DNA from: Malurus cyaneus samueli
Taxonomy: Eukaryota > Chordata > Aves > Passeriformes > Maluridae
Direction of reading: 5' to 3'
Assembly (NCBI GenBank): GCA_009741485.1
Contig: CM019220.1
Span: 31,006,185 to 31,070,184, forward strand
Length of the DNA: 64,000 nucleotides
In this document: positions 9,401-21,781 of the stretch, in pieces
Layout of the letters: the number at the start of each line of letters is the position of its first letter
Numbering within the stretch: the first letter of the stretch is position 1
The notes under the pieces: model-generated
The model's input: the letters and a program-made list of their open reading frames with translations, nothing else
Databases searched by the model: none
Told to the model about the DNA's origin: nothing
Made by a program: the position numbers and the translations under genes

Positions 9401-12400
9401 ACCTTCTGCCTGATGCATTTTTTTTCCTTAAAGATTTCTTTGACTGTGGTGTCCCCTGTGCTTTCTCTACTGACAGCATCCAAAAATACCTTGGAAAAAT
9501 GAGAATAAGTGAGATGCTTTGTCTCCCTGTTTTGCTTGTTCCAGCAAACATTCACTTAGCCCAGTTAACAAACAGCTCAGCAGCCACACAAGGCTTGTTT
9601 ATGTTGTTATGGGCTGTCTGTGTAATCACTTCCAGAGCCAACAGAAACCTAAAGGAAAAATTTGCCAAGCTGCAGCTGGAGGACTGCAAACAATCCGTGA
9701 CATTTGGTGAAAGTTTAAATTAACATATGTTACAGCAGATAACAAGGGAACAGCTGGGGAATATGACAGCTGTTATCCATAAATAACATTACGTTATCAG
9801 CACCTATACTTATATGAAATTTTACTGGGTAAAGATGCAAATAAGTATTTCATTACTTAGCAATGTGGCTGCAGTGTAGAAAGAGCCCTGCACAATCAGC
9901 CTTGGGGGCTCCCAAGCTCCCACCTGATACCCAAGGTCTGGGCTCTTCAGCACTGAAGTGCTTCCAGATTTTCAGAAAGGTTTTCTCTCTGCTGACGTAA
10001 AAGGGCTGAAATTATATTTTTGTCCTTCAGCATTTACATTGCTGGGCTCTGGACTGACTGTGCTGGTGTTTGTTGTTCTGAGTGTGCTTGTAGAGCCTTC
10101 TAAAATCTGCAAGGGGACATATTTTACTCTTTAGACAGACTATTTTCTAGTTATTGGATCCTAATTGTTTGTCATTCTTTCTCCCTCATACGGACAGATA
10201 CAAACTTGTGTTCAAAATATCTGTGTACAACAGAAAACTCACTCCTAACCCAGTGGGAAAAGGGGCTTCTCTGTGCTTCAGAATTGAATCTCTCTGGTTC
10301 AGAGTCCAACTTAAATAGTAACAAGATACAAGATTTGGGATTTGATTATCCAGCTCCTTACAAACCTGTGGTGAATGAACTGTTGATTATGGATGGCTAG
10401 TGATTACTGTTATCTGGTTTTATAGTGAATGTTAAATTAATATAAAGGTTTAATTTCTTCCAAGTTTTCCAGCTAACATCTGTTCACTTAAAAAAAAATT
10501 TCTCCTGGGCAACTGTATGAGTTATAATTTATATTTTCCAAAAGTGATCAGACCTGTACAAGTAGTTCAAAGAAAGATTTTGTCACATCAGCTGTCCAAC
10601 TGGGTATTTTTCACTATAATGGGGATAGATGTGGCTTTTACTATCTAAGGAGAATTGACAATCTTGCTCAGGAAAATTGTCATCTCTTTGTAAAGCTAGA
10701 TAGTAATTTATGAATTTTAAGTACAAGGGCTCATATTGGCAACTGGTTATGCTAAGGAAAATGTTCACAGGAAATATGTGGAGCTTAAAAGCAAACAGAT
10801 GAATGAAAAATGGTCTTTTTATCATCAGCACACTTGGCATATTGCTTTTAAATGGCTCTAATACAGATAGAAGATACATTAAGAAAGCTATTTAATTCAG
10901 GCACTTTGCCAAGAACAGGCAATGATGTTTACAGTTTATTAATACTGAATAGAGTGAAATTATATTCAATTTTAGTATCTGGAGAAAGGATGGCTTCCTG
11001 AAAGGGCAGACAATTGAAAAGCTGCCCAGGGTCTACAAAATGCAGGAGCTGAAGGTGTCAGCTGGAGAACCAGAGAATCCAGCTGAAAGGAATCAGATCT
11101 GAAATGTTCATCCTCTCTAATTGCTGTATTGCATTCCTTGAAATGCAAATCATTTTATATGCTGACTCTCTTAAAGCTGAGCAAAGGCTATGTCAGAGCA
11201 AGTGGAAATGGGGAAAAAAATAATTGCATTTTCAAGCTGAGAATTGGTGCACCTGACCCAAAAATTCTCTCAGGCAATTTGCCATGCCTTGCTTTCAGAA
11301 AAGGGAGGATCTGCTTAAAACGATGGAGATTTGCAAAGCTTTGCACCAAGTTGCCACAGTTACTGGGGAGGAACAAATTGGGTCATTTGTCATCAAAGAG
11401 AGTTGGTTTTTTTTTCCTGCTTGTGTTATTTCTTTTCCCTGCACCTTGTGTTGTGAGAACCTGTTGCCATCTATCCTCACAGTCTTCAAATGTGCTCTGG
11501 AAAAGCTGACAGGTTCAGTGGGTCTGTCTGGGATACAAAACTTGCCAAATAATCCATCACTCCTCCCTCAGATTTCTTTGCTATTTCATTTTTTTGCCCC
11601 TTAAGTTGTCCTTTGGTGTCCTGGTAGCTAGGAGTGATAAACTCTAGTTAAATTACATCATTTAGTGACAGAGAAGGTTCCCTATACTCTTTTGTCCCAA
11701 AGAATGACACAAAAAAATTTAAAAATCCTTCAGCTGGAGGGTTTCTGAGGGAATTGGGAGGTACAAGATGATGATCCACAACTCAGTGTGTTGCAAGAAA
11801 TCTCCATCTGGGGAAAAAAAAAGAGTGTGGAAGTGAAGTCAAGACTAACATTTCTAAACACACACAGCATCAGTAATGCTAATTTAACCTCTGCCAATCC
11901 TGTCCATTGAAAGATTTTGGAGAAAGAAACGATCCTGCTTCATCTGGGAAGGAATCTTTATAGCCCAAAGATATTCCTATGCTGGCTATAATTTCTTGAA
12001 TCAAAGATCACAGATTTAAATTCTTGAGATTGCTCTTAGCTTTGACCCACATTGATGCTGAACTCTTCTTCCTTCACTGATTTTCATACAGAATTTCCAG
12101 TAGGAACCTCATGGGGAAATGTCTTTTCTTTCCTCACTCTCAGGACTCATTAATGGCTACAATGAGTCTGTTCTGAGAAAAAAAATTGTATTGCTCTGGG
12201 CTGTAGGGTCATAGGAGCACCCACTGGTAAGGCTGAGGGTGATGTTATTTTTTGACTGTGAATCCCAAATAAATTTTTTTAAAGCAAAATTTATCAGTCT
12301 AAAAGTCTCAGTATCACACAAACACTCATAATTCCATCTGGTCTGTGGCCACCTCTGTGGTCTGAAAATATGAGGAGTCCTTTCCACACATGTGAGTCTG

Positions 12401-12946
12401 CGTTTCTCACCTTCCTTTGATTTCCCTCACTTGATCTGTCTTTCCATGTTCTGATTTTCAGTGTGGGATAATAACAGTGAATTTAAAGCCTCATTAAATG
12501 ATTTGTATTTATTTTCAAAAGAGAAGAAATTGTGTGAAATCTTATTTCTAGGGCAACAAAAAGGATGCAAGTGTATGGATGATAATTAACCTGCTTGAGA
12601 ATGCAAAATAGCAATCAAATTGCTCCTTCAGCCTTTATGTGTAACACGAGTGGCAGGCGAAAATCAAGGACACAGTTTATATCTCTAGCAGCACCTTGTG
12701 AGAGTTTGCTGCTCTGAGATCCTCAGGTGGGTCAGAAGAACTCAAATTGTCATCAAAACAATTCACAGAGCGAACATTTAGAACTTTATAAAAGGATATC
12801 ACTAACCCTGACCAAATGCAGTCTGGGTGACCTTTAATGTGTTTGTCTTTGAGGTGTTTTACTGGTGGTTTGTACTCAAAGTGCAGAAGGAAATTGTGAG
12901 AGTGTGTTGGGTTCCATCAGGGCAATGATGTTCAATGATATTCTGT

Positions 12947-13160
12947 GATATTCAGTTTGTGCTATTTTTTTCCTTTATATTACATGGCAATCTTTTATTG
13001 ATTGTAAAGTTTGTCACACAGTCCTGCCTTGTTAAATCAACTAAATTTTTATTGTTGCTTTTGTAAATGGAGTGACCTCATTTGTGACATCTTGGTTGGA
13101 ATACAATTCGTCCAAAAATACAGATTAAACTTAATTTAGGACCATTGAGGAAATTATAAT
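12947..13160 (+). repeat. 214-bp duplicated sequence, copy 2
   Basis: This is the partner of 9187-9400, offset by 3760 bp. The flanks differ: an ATT-rich stretch follows this copy and a T-rich stretch follows copy 1. The homologous block is therefore discrete, as expected for an inserted element or a bounded duplication. Confidence 0.85.
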
Positions 13161-15454
13161 ATTATTATTAATAATGAAGCTGCAGGGTGACAAGGAGGTG
13201 TGCTTGCTGAAAAGGAGGATGTCCCTCGTCAGCAGCACTGGTAAATGAGAAATAGCTGCCACAAGTGGGGGCTCCTGCCCTGCATGAGAGCAGAGACCAT
13301 GTGGAAGAGCAGTAATTGCATATCTGCCAGGAGAAATCCTCACACCAAGATTAGGAAGGTGCATGTTCATAGGTAAGGTGGTTTTTCTGCAGTTTGCAGC
13401 TTCTGTCTCCTGTAGGCAGCAGAACGAGGAGCATGAAGATTCAGACAGAATACACTGATGTGTGCAGTGGACTGGGAATTTAGAGTCCATTCACAACCAT
13501 TTAACTTTATTAATCAGAGATGTCAGGCTCCGAGGAAAAATTTGTGTACTATAATAATGTGGTTGGTGGTGACTACCATAATGATTATAAAACTCTTGGA
13601 ATAACGATAAATATGAACAAATGTTGTAACGATTTCCTTCTCTCAAAGTGAGTAACTGTGTGATTAGTGGAATTATGTTTTAAAGTTTAAAAGATATAAA
13701 TAACTGTAGGCAAATGTAGCAAACAGGAAATAAAAATACTTCTTTCACGAGGAAAATTTCAGCAGGCCACTAAAAATGACTAATCATGTGAGCCATGCAC
13801 GAGCAAGGTTTTTCTTGCTGTGCTGTAGCCTGCAGGTAGTGAAATCTGTGCTCTGAAGGTTGTTACTTGTTCACACTAATTCACAGCCTTCAATTCTGCT
13901 GCTGTTTTTGGTTTTGGTCTGGCTAAATTTTTATAGGACCTAAAAAAACTGTGATTTTTCAGGCTTTGTATAAAGACTGACCGACCCAAGAATGGAAGCA
14001 AATTAAGTCTCAACCTCCTTTACAACTCTTTCACAAATCAGAACCTCATGGCATGGCCTTGGACACACTCTTGGCAACTGTACCCTTGAATATTGGCTCT
14101 CCAGCTTAAACATTTGTGAACAAAAAGTGCTCACGTTCCCTCACGTGTATTCCATGGGCAGCATCCATCTTGCATTTAATGCGATATTAAATACTGGGGT
14201 GTTCTGATAATTGCTTTTCAACTGGTCTATGTCCTGCAAGTAGATTTAAAATTTATTTTAAAATTAAAAGGGAATTTAAAAAGAGAAATAACAGGATGGC
14301 AGCTCTCTATCTATATTTTTTTTATGCATCTGTAACCATACATAGTTCATCTAATGGCACTGATTAGGTAAATAGTTTATTTAGAACAATGCAAGATCCA
14401 AACCCCAAGCCTGCCAGACCTTATGCCCCATGGGCTAATGAAGGAGGTGGGAGCTGCCCCTGGTACATCACTGGTAATTCCTCATTTACAGTTCTGTTAC
14501 ATTTATATTGCCTGAGGATCTTACCCTCAAGATTTATGCTCCTCACCTCAGCAAGCTGACAAATTTCCTCATCTTCCATGTTTTAAATTTGAAATCAGAA
14601 GAGAAAGAACTTGGAGAAGAATGAGGAGAAAACGAGGCCCAAAGACAAGGAAAGATATAAAGGAACATTTCCAACAACAAAACCTAAAATATGCTCTATG
14701 GTATTTTTTGGCTAGTTTGTATCATCCTAAGAGTGTACAAGAAATAACCTGATGAGATGGATATCTCAGTGAAAAGATGGAAGGTTTTCCCCATCCTGAA
14801 ACTTCTCTAGGTTTTTCACTTCTCTGGGGCAGTAATGCCGTGTTTGCTCCTCTGCATATAAAATAATTTTCCTTTAAGCAAACCTGGCATCAACACAGAA
14901 GAGCAAGAATTACTCAAATTAGGTTGAACCACCAAGGTTGATGAGTGTCTCACAGAAGGAGAGAAGGTGCAGATAGAGCATGTTTCTGAAGCTTTTTTAA
15001 TGCCAGCACACACAGATCTGAAATGTGAGGATGAACTTATTGCCCAGGCAGTTCTGATGAGCTCCTTTTCCATGGTTATTTTGTCTAAGGGCTGCAGAAA
15101 GGTTCTGCTTTCTTAGAATTAAGGAAGTCAAGTTAGGAATAATCCCTTTCACATCTAATGTGAAGAAAGATGAAGCCCAGTTTCTTATTGTTCTATTAAA
15201 TAAACCTTAACTGCTATCCATTCCCCCCAGGTGAGTGAATGGGAAGTGGAATGACTGAAATTGTAGGTGATCATAATTTGAACTTTGCTTCTTTTTTTTT
15301 TATCCATTTAAGCATTAATTTTCCCTTTAGCTTTCATCATCTCTGATTTACTTAATTACTACACCATTAGCAGCCATTCTTCTTTGTTTCAAAACCCCTC
15401 TTACTAAATTTTTAATGGTATTACTTTAAGAACACAATTTCCCATGTCTTTCAG

Positions 15455-15574
15455 AATAATCAGCCGAAACTGTTGTCAGTCATTAACAGATCAAAAGAGC
15501 GCCGTGACCTGTGTGCTGCATGTGATATTGCACTTGCTATGGCAACTGCTGCTGATATTCAAGATGTTTATTAA
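15455..15574 (+). CDS. Candidate terminal coding exon with stop TAA
   Basis: A pyrimidine-rich acceptor ending GTCTTTCAG at 15454 is followed by 39 open codons and TAA at 15572-15574. The predicted C-terminus starts NNQPKLLSVINRSKERRDLC and ends AMATAADIQDVY. It has a basic stretch followed by an alanine-rich, probably helical segment. The composition looks protein-like, and CpGs are retained (GCCGAA, GAGCGCCGTG) where the surroundings have almost none. It enters in phase 0, matching the phase-0 exit of the candidate at 6575-6646. The plus-1 frame is also open (62 codons from an ATG at 15444), so the frame is inferred. I do not recognise the protein, and it may have more exons between here and 6646. 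Confidence 0.45.
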   Translation, partial: NNQPKLLSVINRSKERRDLCAACDIALAMATAADIQDVY

Positions 15575-18490
15575 TTTCCAGGATTGCTTGTCCTTTCCCA
15601 ACCACCACATGTCCTTACTGAAGGCTGTGTGACCAAAAGGGACATTATCTGAGAGACAGCGTTAGGATTATCCTGTCTGTTTTGGCTTATCCTTAAAGGA
15701 AGATTCCTTCTTCCCAAATGCCATTTCTTTCCTGTGCTGTTCTGGAGGGCTTCTCCTGGTCTCCCCAAACTGCATCTGTTGCCAGAGAAGCTTTTTTTTT
15801 GCTTTTTCCTTGTGAAAAAAAGGGCTTAATGTGCTCTTATTTGTCTTCTGACCTGATAAGACACACACCAGAACAATGTTGACTATTGTAGGAAGCAAAG
15901 AATTGTCTGTTCATTTCCTGTGGGTGTTCTGGAGAGAAGCAAACCCAAACTATGGAAAAATGAAAAATATCTATCTGTATCCAATAGAAGCTACCTACTG
16001 AACTATTTTTTAACCAGGCAGACCTCCCCTGATCCTCTGCATGATATGGGAGCAGCTCTCCATGCTGAAGAGTAGGTGATGAGTTAGGCTTTGGCACAAT
16101 TTTATCCCAAAGATGAGAGCAGAGGTTCTACATAACTTTGGAACTGGCTATTTATTTTTCATAGGAAAGGAACATAAGAAGGGATTCTGGGCCTTTATTT
16201 TAGATTCAAACCAAGAAGAAAATAAGATTTGGAATAGATAAATTTTGAAGTGAGGCAAATAATGTCAGTTTTAGATGGGTGATGGTCCAGGAAAGGCCAA
16301 ATTTCAGCTCTTGCTAACTAACACAGCTCCAACTGCAGAAAGGTAAAGTAAGTAAATAATGGGGCAATGTTCTTTCAGTGTTCTTTCATTAATGTTCTTA
16401 ATGCATGCCCTTAATCACCCTGAAATCACCTTGGTACTGTTGACTTGCACAGTCAAAAGAAGACATAAGGAAAGTGTAGGATAATATTGTCTCTGACCAC
16501 TTTGACTGTGATGAAAGAGTGATGTTCCCAACCAAAATAACAAAAAATGAAAAGGCTGCAAGAGCTGACAGCACATTAAACAGAGACCAACACAAACTGA
16601 GGCTGGGTGCCCCATCCCTGTGACAGCAAATGTGACAAAGGAGAGATGGCATTGCACTGGCTCATCCCCTGTTTCACTGGCTGTAGTGAGCAGGAGCTAA
16701 TGCTGGTTTAACCTGTTGTTTCTTCTTCTTCCAAAGTGTTCCTGGGGGTTCTCTCCAGGCATCCTTCTCCCCAGGTGCCAGGGTCAGTCCTTTCCCATGC
16801 TAGGAGAGCCCCTGGAAAGTCTACACTTTGTTATGGAGAAGTTTGCTTTTAGCACTTTGCTAGCACAGTGCAGCTGGCAGATTTGTTAGTAAAGATTTTT
16901 TTTTTTCTTGTCAAGCAGAACAGTGGGCTGCCTTAATTCACTGAATGTGTCAAGTTTCCAATTCAATGATAACTCTTCCTCCTGACACACATTCTGACTG
17001 CATGGTTCCCATAAGTGGATTCATTTTCAGTCCTTCCTGTGCATTACAGTGTGGTGCAAAGGCAGGTACTCTGTTTCTTTTAAACACTCACACCTTTTAT
17101 TTAAAATTATTTTAAAGGAAAACTCATAAAGAGGTGAACTAATATACTGTAGTCTAATTATTTAAATTATTTCTAATTTAAAGAAAAATAGTTTGGTGAG
17201 CAGAACCCAGCTTTAAATATCGTTCTTTCCATGATTTTTACCTTATGGTCTCTAATGTCATCTTACTGGCAGTTACAACCAGTTTCTTCTGGTTCTCTCA
17301 TTATTCCCTGACAATCTCCCTCTTGCAGGAAGCCTATCTGCCCGCAGCATCCCCAGTTCATTTGGCTGGACAAATTGCTGTGGCTCCTTCAGAGCACGTG
17401 TGCTGATTTGCTGTCTCTTATCTCTGAGAATGGGAAAAGATCTTTCCCTCAGCTGAGGCAATAATTTGGATCCCTTTTCAATAGCCAACTGTTTTCATTA
17501 TATTTGCAGTGGTTTCCAACCTCTGAAAGCTATGCTTTTTTAAAAGTGGCCAGGAAGTTCAAGAGTTATTAAGGGAGACAGCCATATGGAGAGACTGCAC
17601 AGATTTCCCCTTGTCAGGAAACTGGAGAAAATAATATGATTATAAATAACATTTTGGGGCAGAGGGGAATTGGTAATGCTAATCTAAAAAACTTTTTTTT
17701 GTTGCTGCTTGAAAATCAAAACTTTCAGAATTGCATGTGGATTTTATAATTTTTGTAGTTATTCATTGGTGAGGATAAATGTAGAGTCTTTGAAACAACT
17801 GTCAAAACTAATCTGAGTGAATAATAATTAAGAATCTTTCCAGTTTGTATTTCTGATCTTTAAGTGGTGGCTCTGATATCCATATGAGCATGCATGTTGT
17901 ACTTGCTACTGTTACAGAGGGAAAATTTAAACCAAAAAAATCCTAAAAGAATGTGAGGATCACTTTTAGGGAAAGGATTAAAATGGCATCATCTGAATCC
18001 CTCCCACCTCATGCTTTGACCACTGCACATGGGGGACATGGTCTGTCTGTGCCAGAGAAGAAAGAGCAATCCTTCCTTCAGCTTGCTGCACATGTCAGGG
18101 GAAGATGTTGGGAATATTGGTTTTCCCCCAATGCGTTCATCAGAGATCTGAAGTGCTTTATCCTCACAGGATTCTGTCCTCTGGAGTGTTTCACAGAGAT
18201 ATCATCAGTGTGAAGCCACTGCCCTGATATCTGGTTTTTGGTTTGGTTTTTGTTTCTAGGATGCTCCTTGGCACTTTCTTTCTCTCTGCTGATGTCTCCA
18301 AGCTGTATTTTCTTAAACTTTGATATTTTGTCTTGTATATGTTTTCTTATTGGTTTTCCTGTCTGTCCATATCAGTGAGTTCACGGGAACATATTTGTAA
18401 TAATTTTCTTATTAACTTGTGTCACTTCAGAAATGCAACGCATCCTGCACAGGTATTTTGACAAAATAAAAGCATTGGTGTAGTACAATG
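15575..18490 (+). other. Possible 3' UTR of the upstream gene candidate
   Basis: If the stop at 15572-15574 is real, the first canonical AATAAA on the plus strand is at 18465-18470, followed by a GT-rich stretch (TTGGTGTAG) that could serve as the downstream element. The 2.9 kb between is AT-rich, with no repeat element or ORF I can support. ATTAAA variants earlier in the interval could give a shorter UTR. This is inference only. Confidence 0.25.
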
Positions 18491-21400
18491 TCTTAGAAAA
18501 ATGAACCAGTAGGTTTTATATTCCCAATTGTCTATCTGGAACAGAAAATTTTAATTTCAGGGGAAGATACAATATTTCAGTGCTGAGAAATGGGAAATCT
18601 TAACCTTTATGACTTTCTGAAAACCAAAGCAGAGTGATTCACAATACCAGAGATTAAGGCAGGAAACAGATCCAGGTGCTATTTAACCTTCTTCCAGGGC
18701 AGTTGCTGGATGTAATTTCCAATAGGAACTGATGGGTGAACCCGTACAAGAAGAGCATGACTCAAAATAAATGTTTCCAGCCAGATAAAACAACTGGCAA
18801 TGGCTCACAATGCCATTAGCTCCAGAGATAGCACTCAAAATCCTTTCAAGAAAAAATGTCTATTGCCACAAAATATTATCAAATGGAATGGATCCCCTTT
18901 ATTACATGGAAAAGATGAAGTAACCTTCCAAATATACTGTATTTTAAAAAAAAAAGGTTGAAATTCATAGAGTGAAAAATTATGAGCTTGGGTTTTTATA
19001 AGATTTGAAAGGTCAGGAGGGTAAGCAGATGGCTAGCTGTAGAATTTATTACGCTTTTAGCAATTGTTTTGATGTTCCAGGTGAAACCTTGCAAGCTTAT
19101 GAGGCTGTAAAATTCTATGACCCTGCATTAAAGTGAGGATTATGCTCATAATGTGCATGTGATTTTAGAGATCAATCTATCACCCGTTTATTATCTGCCA
19201 AAAGCTCACGGGATTCAGTGTGATTAATACATTGAACTACAATTTTTATTATTCTGCAATAGTGCATCCCAGTTCTGTCCATCTTGCATTTGTTTTCCTT
19301 ATAAAAATAATACAAGCAAGCTTATGATAATGAAATTGTACTCTGGTAGTGCTGAGTGACTTTCCAACAACCTTGCAGTGCTCAAAAATGCCAGGGTTTT
19401 ACAGGGCATGTAAAAAGTTCTGTATTCAGTGATGGTTATTACTGCCTGAAACTGAAACAAGAGACCATGTAAGTGGCTGCTGGTCCATGGCTGAAGTTCT
19501 TCCTACTGCAGTATTAATAATGAAATAATGGTAAAAAAATCCTGGTTTCTTATCTGAGTTTAAAAGCATAAATGCTGCTCAAATTTCATTTATTTTGTTT
19601 GCAAGGTTTCAAATCAGGCAGAGCCCAAGCCCTGGATCTAAAGGGTTGCTATTTAAATTATCCCACCCTGTCAGAATCCTCTGCAGGCAGAATCTCCCTG
19701 TCCTCAGTTCAGCACCTCTGTGTTTGCTGGAGTTGGTGCCTAATTTCTGCACAAAAATGAGCACTTAACTAAATGCTAATTAAAAGCAGCATGTCAGTTT
19801 ATTGTGCTCAGTAGGAGCAGTCACAAAAGAACATGAACCTGAATTAATTTTTTATCTGGTTTTTTTTCCCTTTTACCCCAGGAGGCTTGAGGGGAAAAGC
19901 CTATTAAGATAACTCGAATGAAAATTTGAGATGGGCCTAAGAAGCTTCTTCCAAGGCTGTGAAATACTTCCCTATATCTTCCTTACACCTACACAGAGGT
20001 TCCTCTGCCTTGTCAGATCAATGTGCCACAACTTGTGGAACCCAAAATCTGTCTCAGGCTCCCATCAGCTCCACATATTTTCCTGTGAGGTTTGTTGGTG
20101 CTGCTGAGACCTGAAGGCATTCAGCAGCTCACAGGGGTGATCCCAATCTGTGCTGATTAATCCCATCCTAAGTCTGTTTCATTCAATGAGAATTTACATT
20201 TTGCTTTGATAAGCTTTAGGTTGAGCTTTAAGATATGGCATAGGAAGAGATAATGAGGGTAGGATGAAAGGTGGATGAGGTGGAGGGAGCTGAAAAGAGC
20301 TCAGATATCAGGATAAGAAGTTCATCTCACATGGACCAAAGTCAATTTATTGTCTTGGGCTGCCTTGTAATGCCTTGGGTGCCAAACTCCACAACTAAAG
20401 CAAAGAAAAATCTGTTTGTTGCTGACAGCATTCAAAAATGAATCTATAAACCAAAGACAGACCTTCACTCACTCATTGGAGCCATACCACTTTGCTGCAG
20501 CAGGAAATGGGGATTCACATAACCAAAGATGCATTTTTAATGCCTCCAGCAGCAGAGAAGAAGAGGATTTTCCTGTGCTTTTAAGTATAAAAGAGACAGT
20601 TCTTTTAAATGCCTCATAAAATTTCAAGTTTTTGCTGCCTCCTCTGTTTCAGTGAAGCCTTTTAAATCCAGATGCATTCTGGAGGTGTTTGTTAGCCCTG
20701 GTAACTGAGGTGTGCAGCTTTGAACATGACATCCATGAAGCATTGCACTCTGCAGATCTCTCCTGATTTGTGCCTTTGGCTCTCAGGTCGTGTGGCCTCA
20801 TTAAGGCTTGATGCCCACCTTCCAAATTAGCAGAAAATTCGCCTGCAGACACACCAGCTAGGACTCAGCACATTGCCAGTGAGAAACCTTTTCATCAGCC
20901 CTCTCTTATCTCCTTTAACCCCTGCTGTCGCTGGGATATCAGCACAATGAGGTAGAAAAGCTCTTATTTTAAAGGAAATACATATTGATAATAGAAGGAA
21001 CCCTGAGGATACAGAAATACTTCATATAAGCAGTAATGACTTCACTATGAGGTCTTTAAGCAACCAAATATTGTTAAGAGGCACATTTACCATAGAGGTC
21101 ACTCTCATATTTTATTGTAAATGTGTGCTTTGTTTCTCTGTCCCTCTGGTCCTCCAAAGAGCATGAGGTAGAGAGCAAATTTTTAAACTCTGTTTTGGCT
21201 CGAGCCAAATTTGCAACATCTCCAAGAGGGCTTTAAGCTAAGCTTGTCTGGAAGGCTGGAAAGCTCAGTTTCACCACAGCACAAAAGGATTCCAGGCATT
21301 TTCCACATCTTTTTAGTAAAATTACAAATGTGGTGCCAGGGCATGTGTAAGAGTGCAGGAGGAGGGCTGGCAGGACTGGAAGTCAGTAGAAAATATGCAA

Positions 21401-21754
21401 GAACAATGCATTGCCACACATCCTTTGCCACACAACCATTAAATAGTGCTGCACCCTCTTCTGTCAGATCATTTGGTTCTCTCTGTTCCTCATTCCAGCT
21501 CTTCATTTCATCTGGCTGAGAAGAAAAAAAATCAGACTGTAATGAGAGGTCAAGCTATCTTTGGCTTTACCAGCATCAAGAAGAATTTGTAATCTTTTGA
21601 TAATCTAATTGTGTAAGGCTAACATAATTTTAATTGTTCCACTTATTTTCTTCGAAAGCCTGAGAAAAGTTTTCAGGTTTTCATGCTTTACTCAAAGCTC
21701 ATGAGAAGCATAAAGCTCCCCAGTGCTCCCAAATAATGGAGTTACTCCCTTCAA

Positions 21755-21781
21755 AATTCAAATTCAAATTTGAATTGAATT
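21755..21781. repeat. Near-perfect palindrome, AATTC-rich
   Basis: The core AATTCAAATTTGAATT is a perfect palindrome. It is extended by AATTC on the left and GAATT on the right, with a single unpaired A. It could extrude as a cruciform. No flanking element explains it. Confidence 0.65.

Larger units (their letters stand above)
6653..15454 (+). other. Putative large intron with repeats
   Basis: No further gene is supported. It contains an alternating hairpin (7229-7270), the GAA tract (7773-7930), the paired 214-bp sequences (9187 and 12947) and a possible 28-nt microexon at 9110-9137. The 145-codon minus-strand ORF at 8641-9078 has no recognisable feature and is within chance expectation for this amount of sequence. 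Confidence 0.4.
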
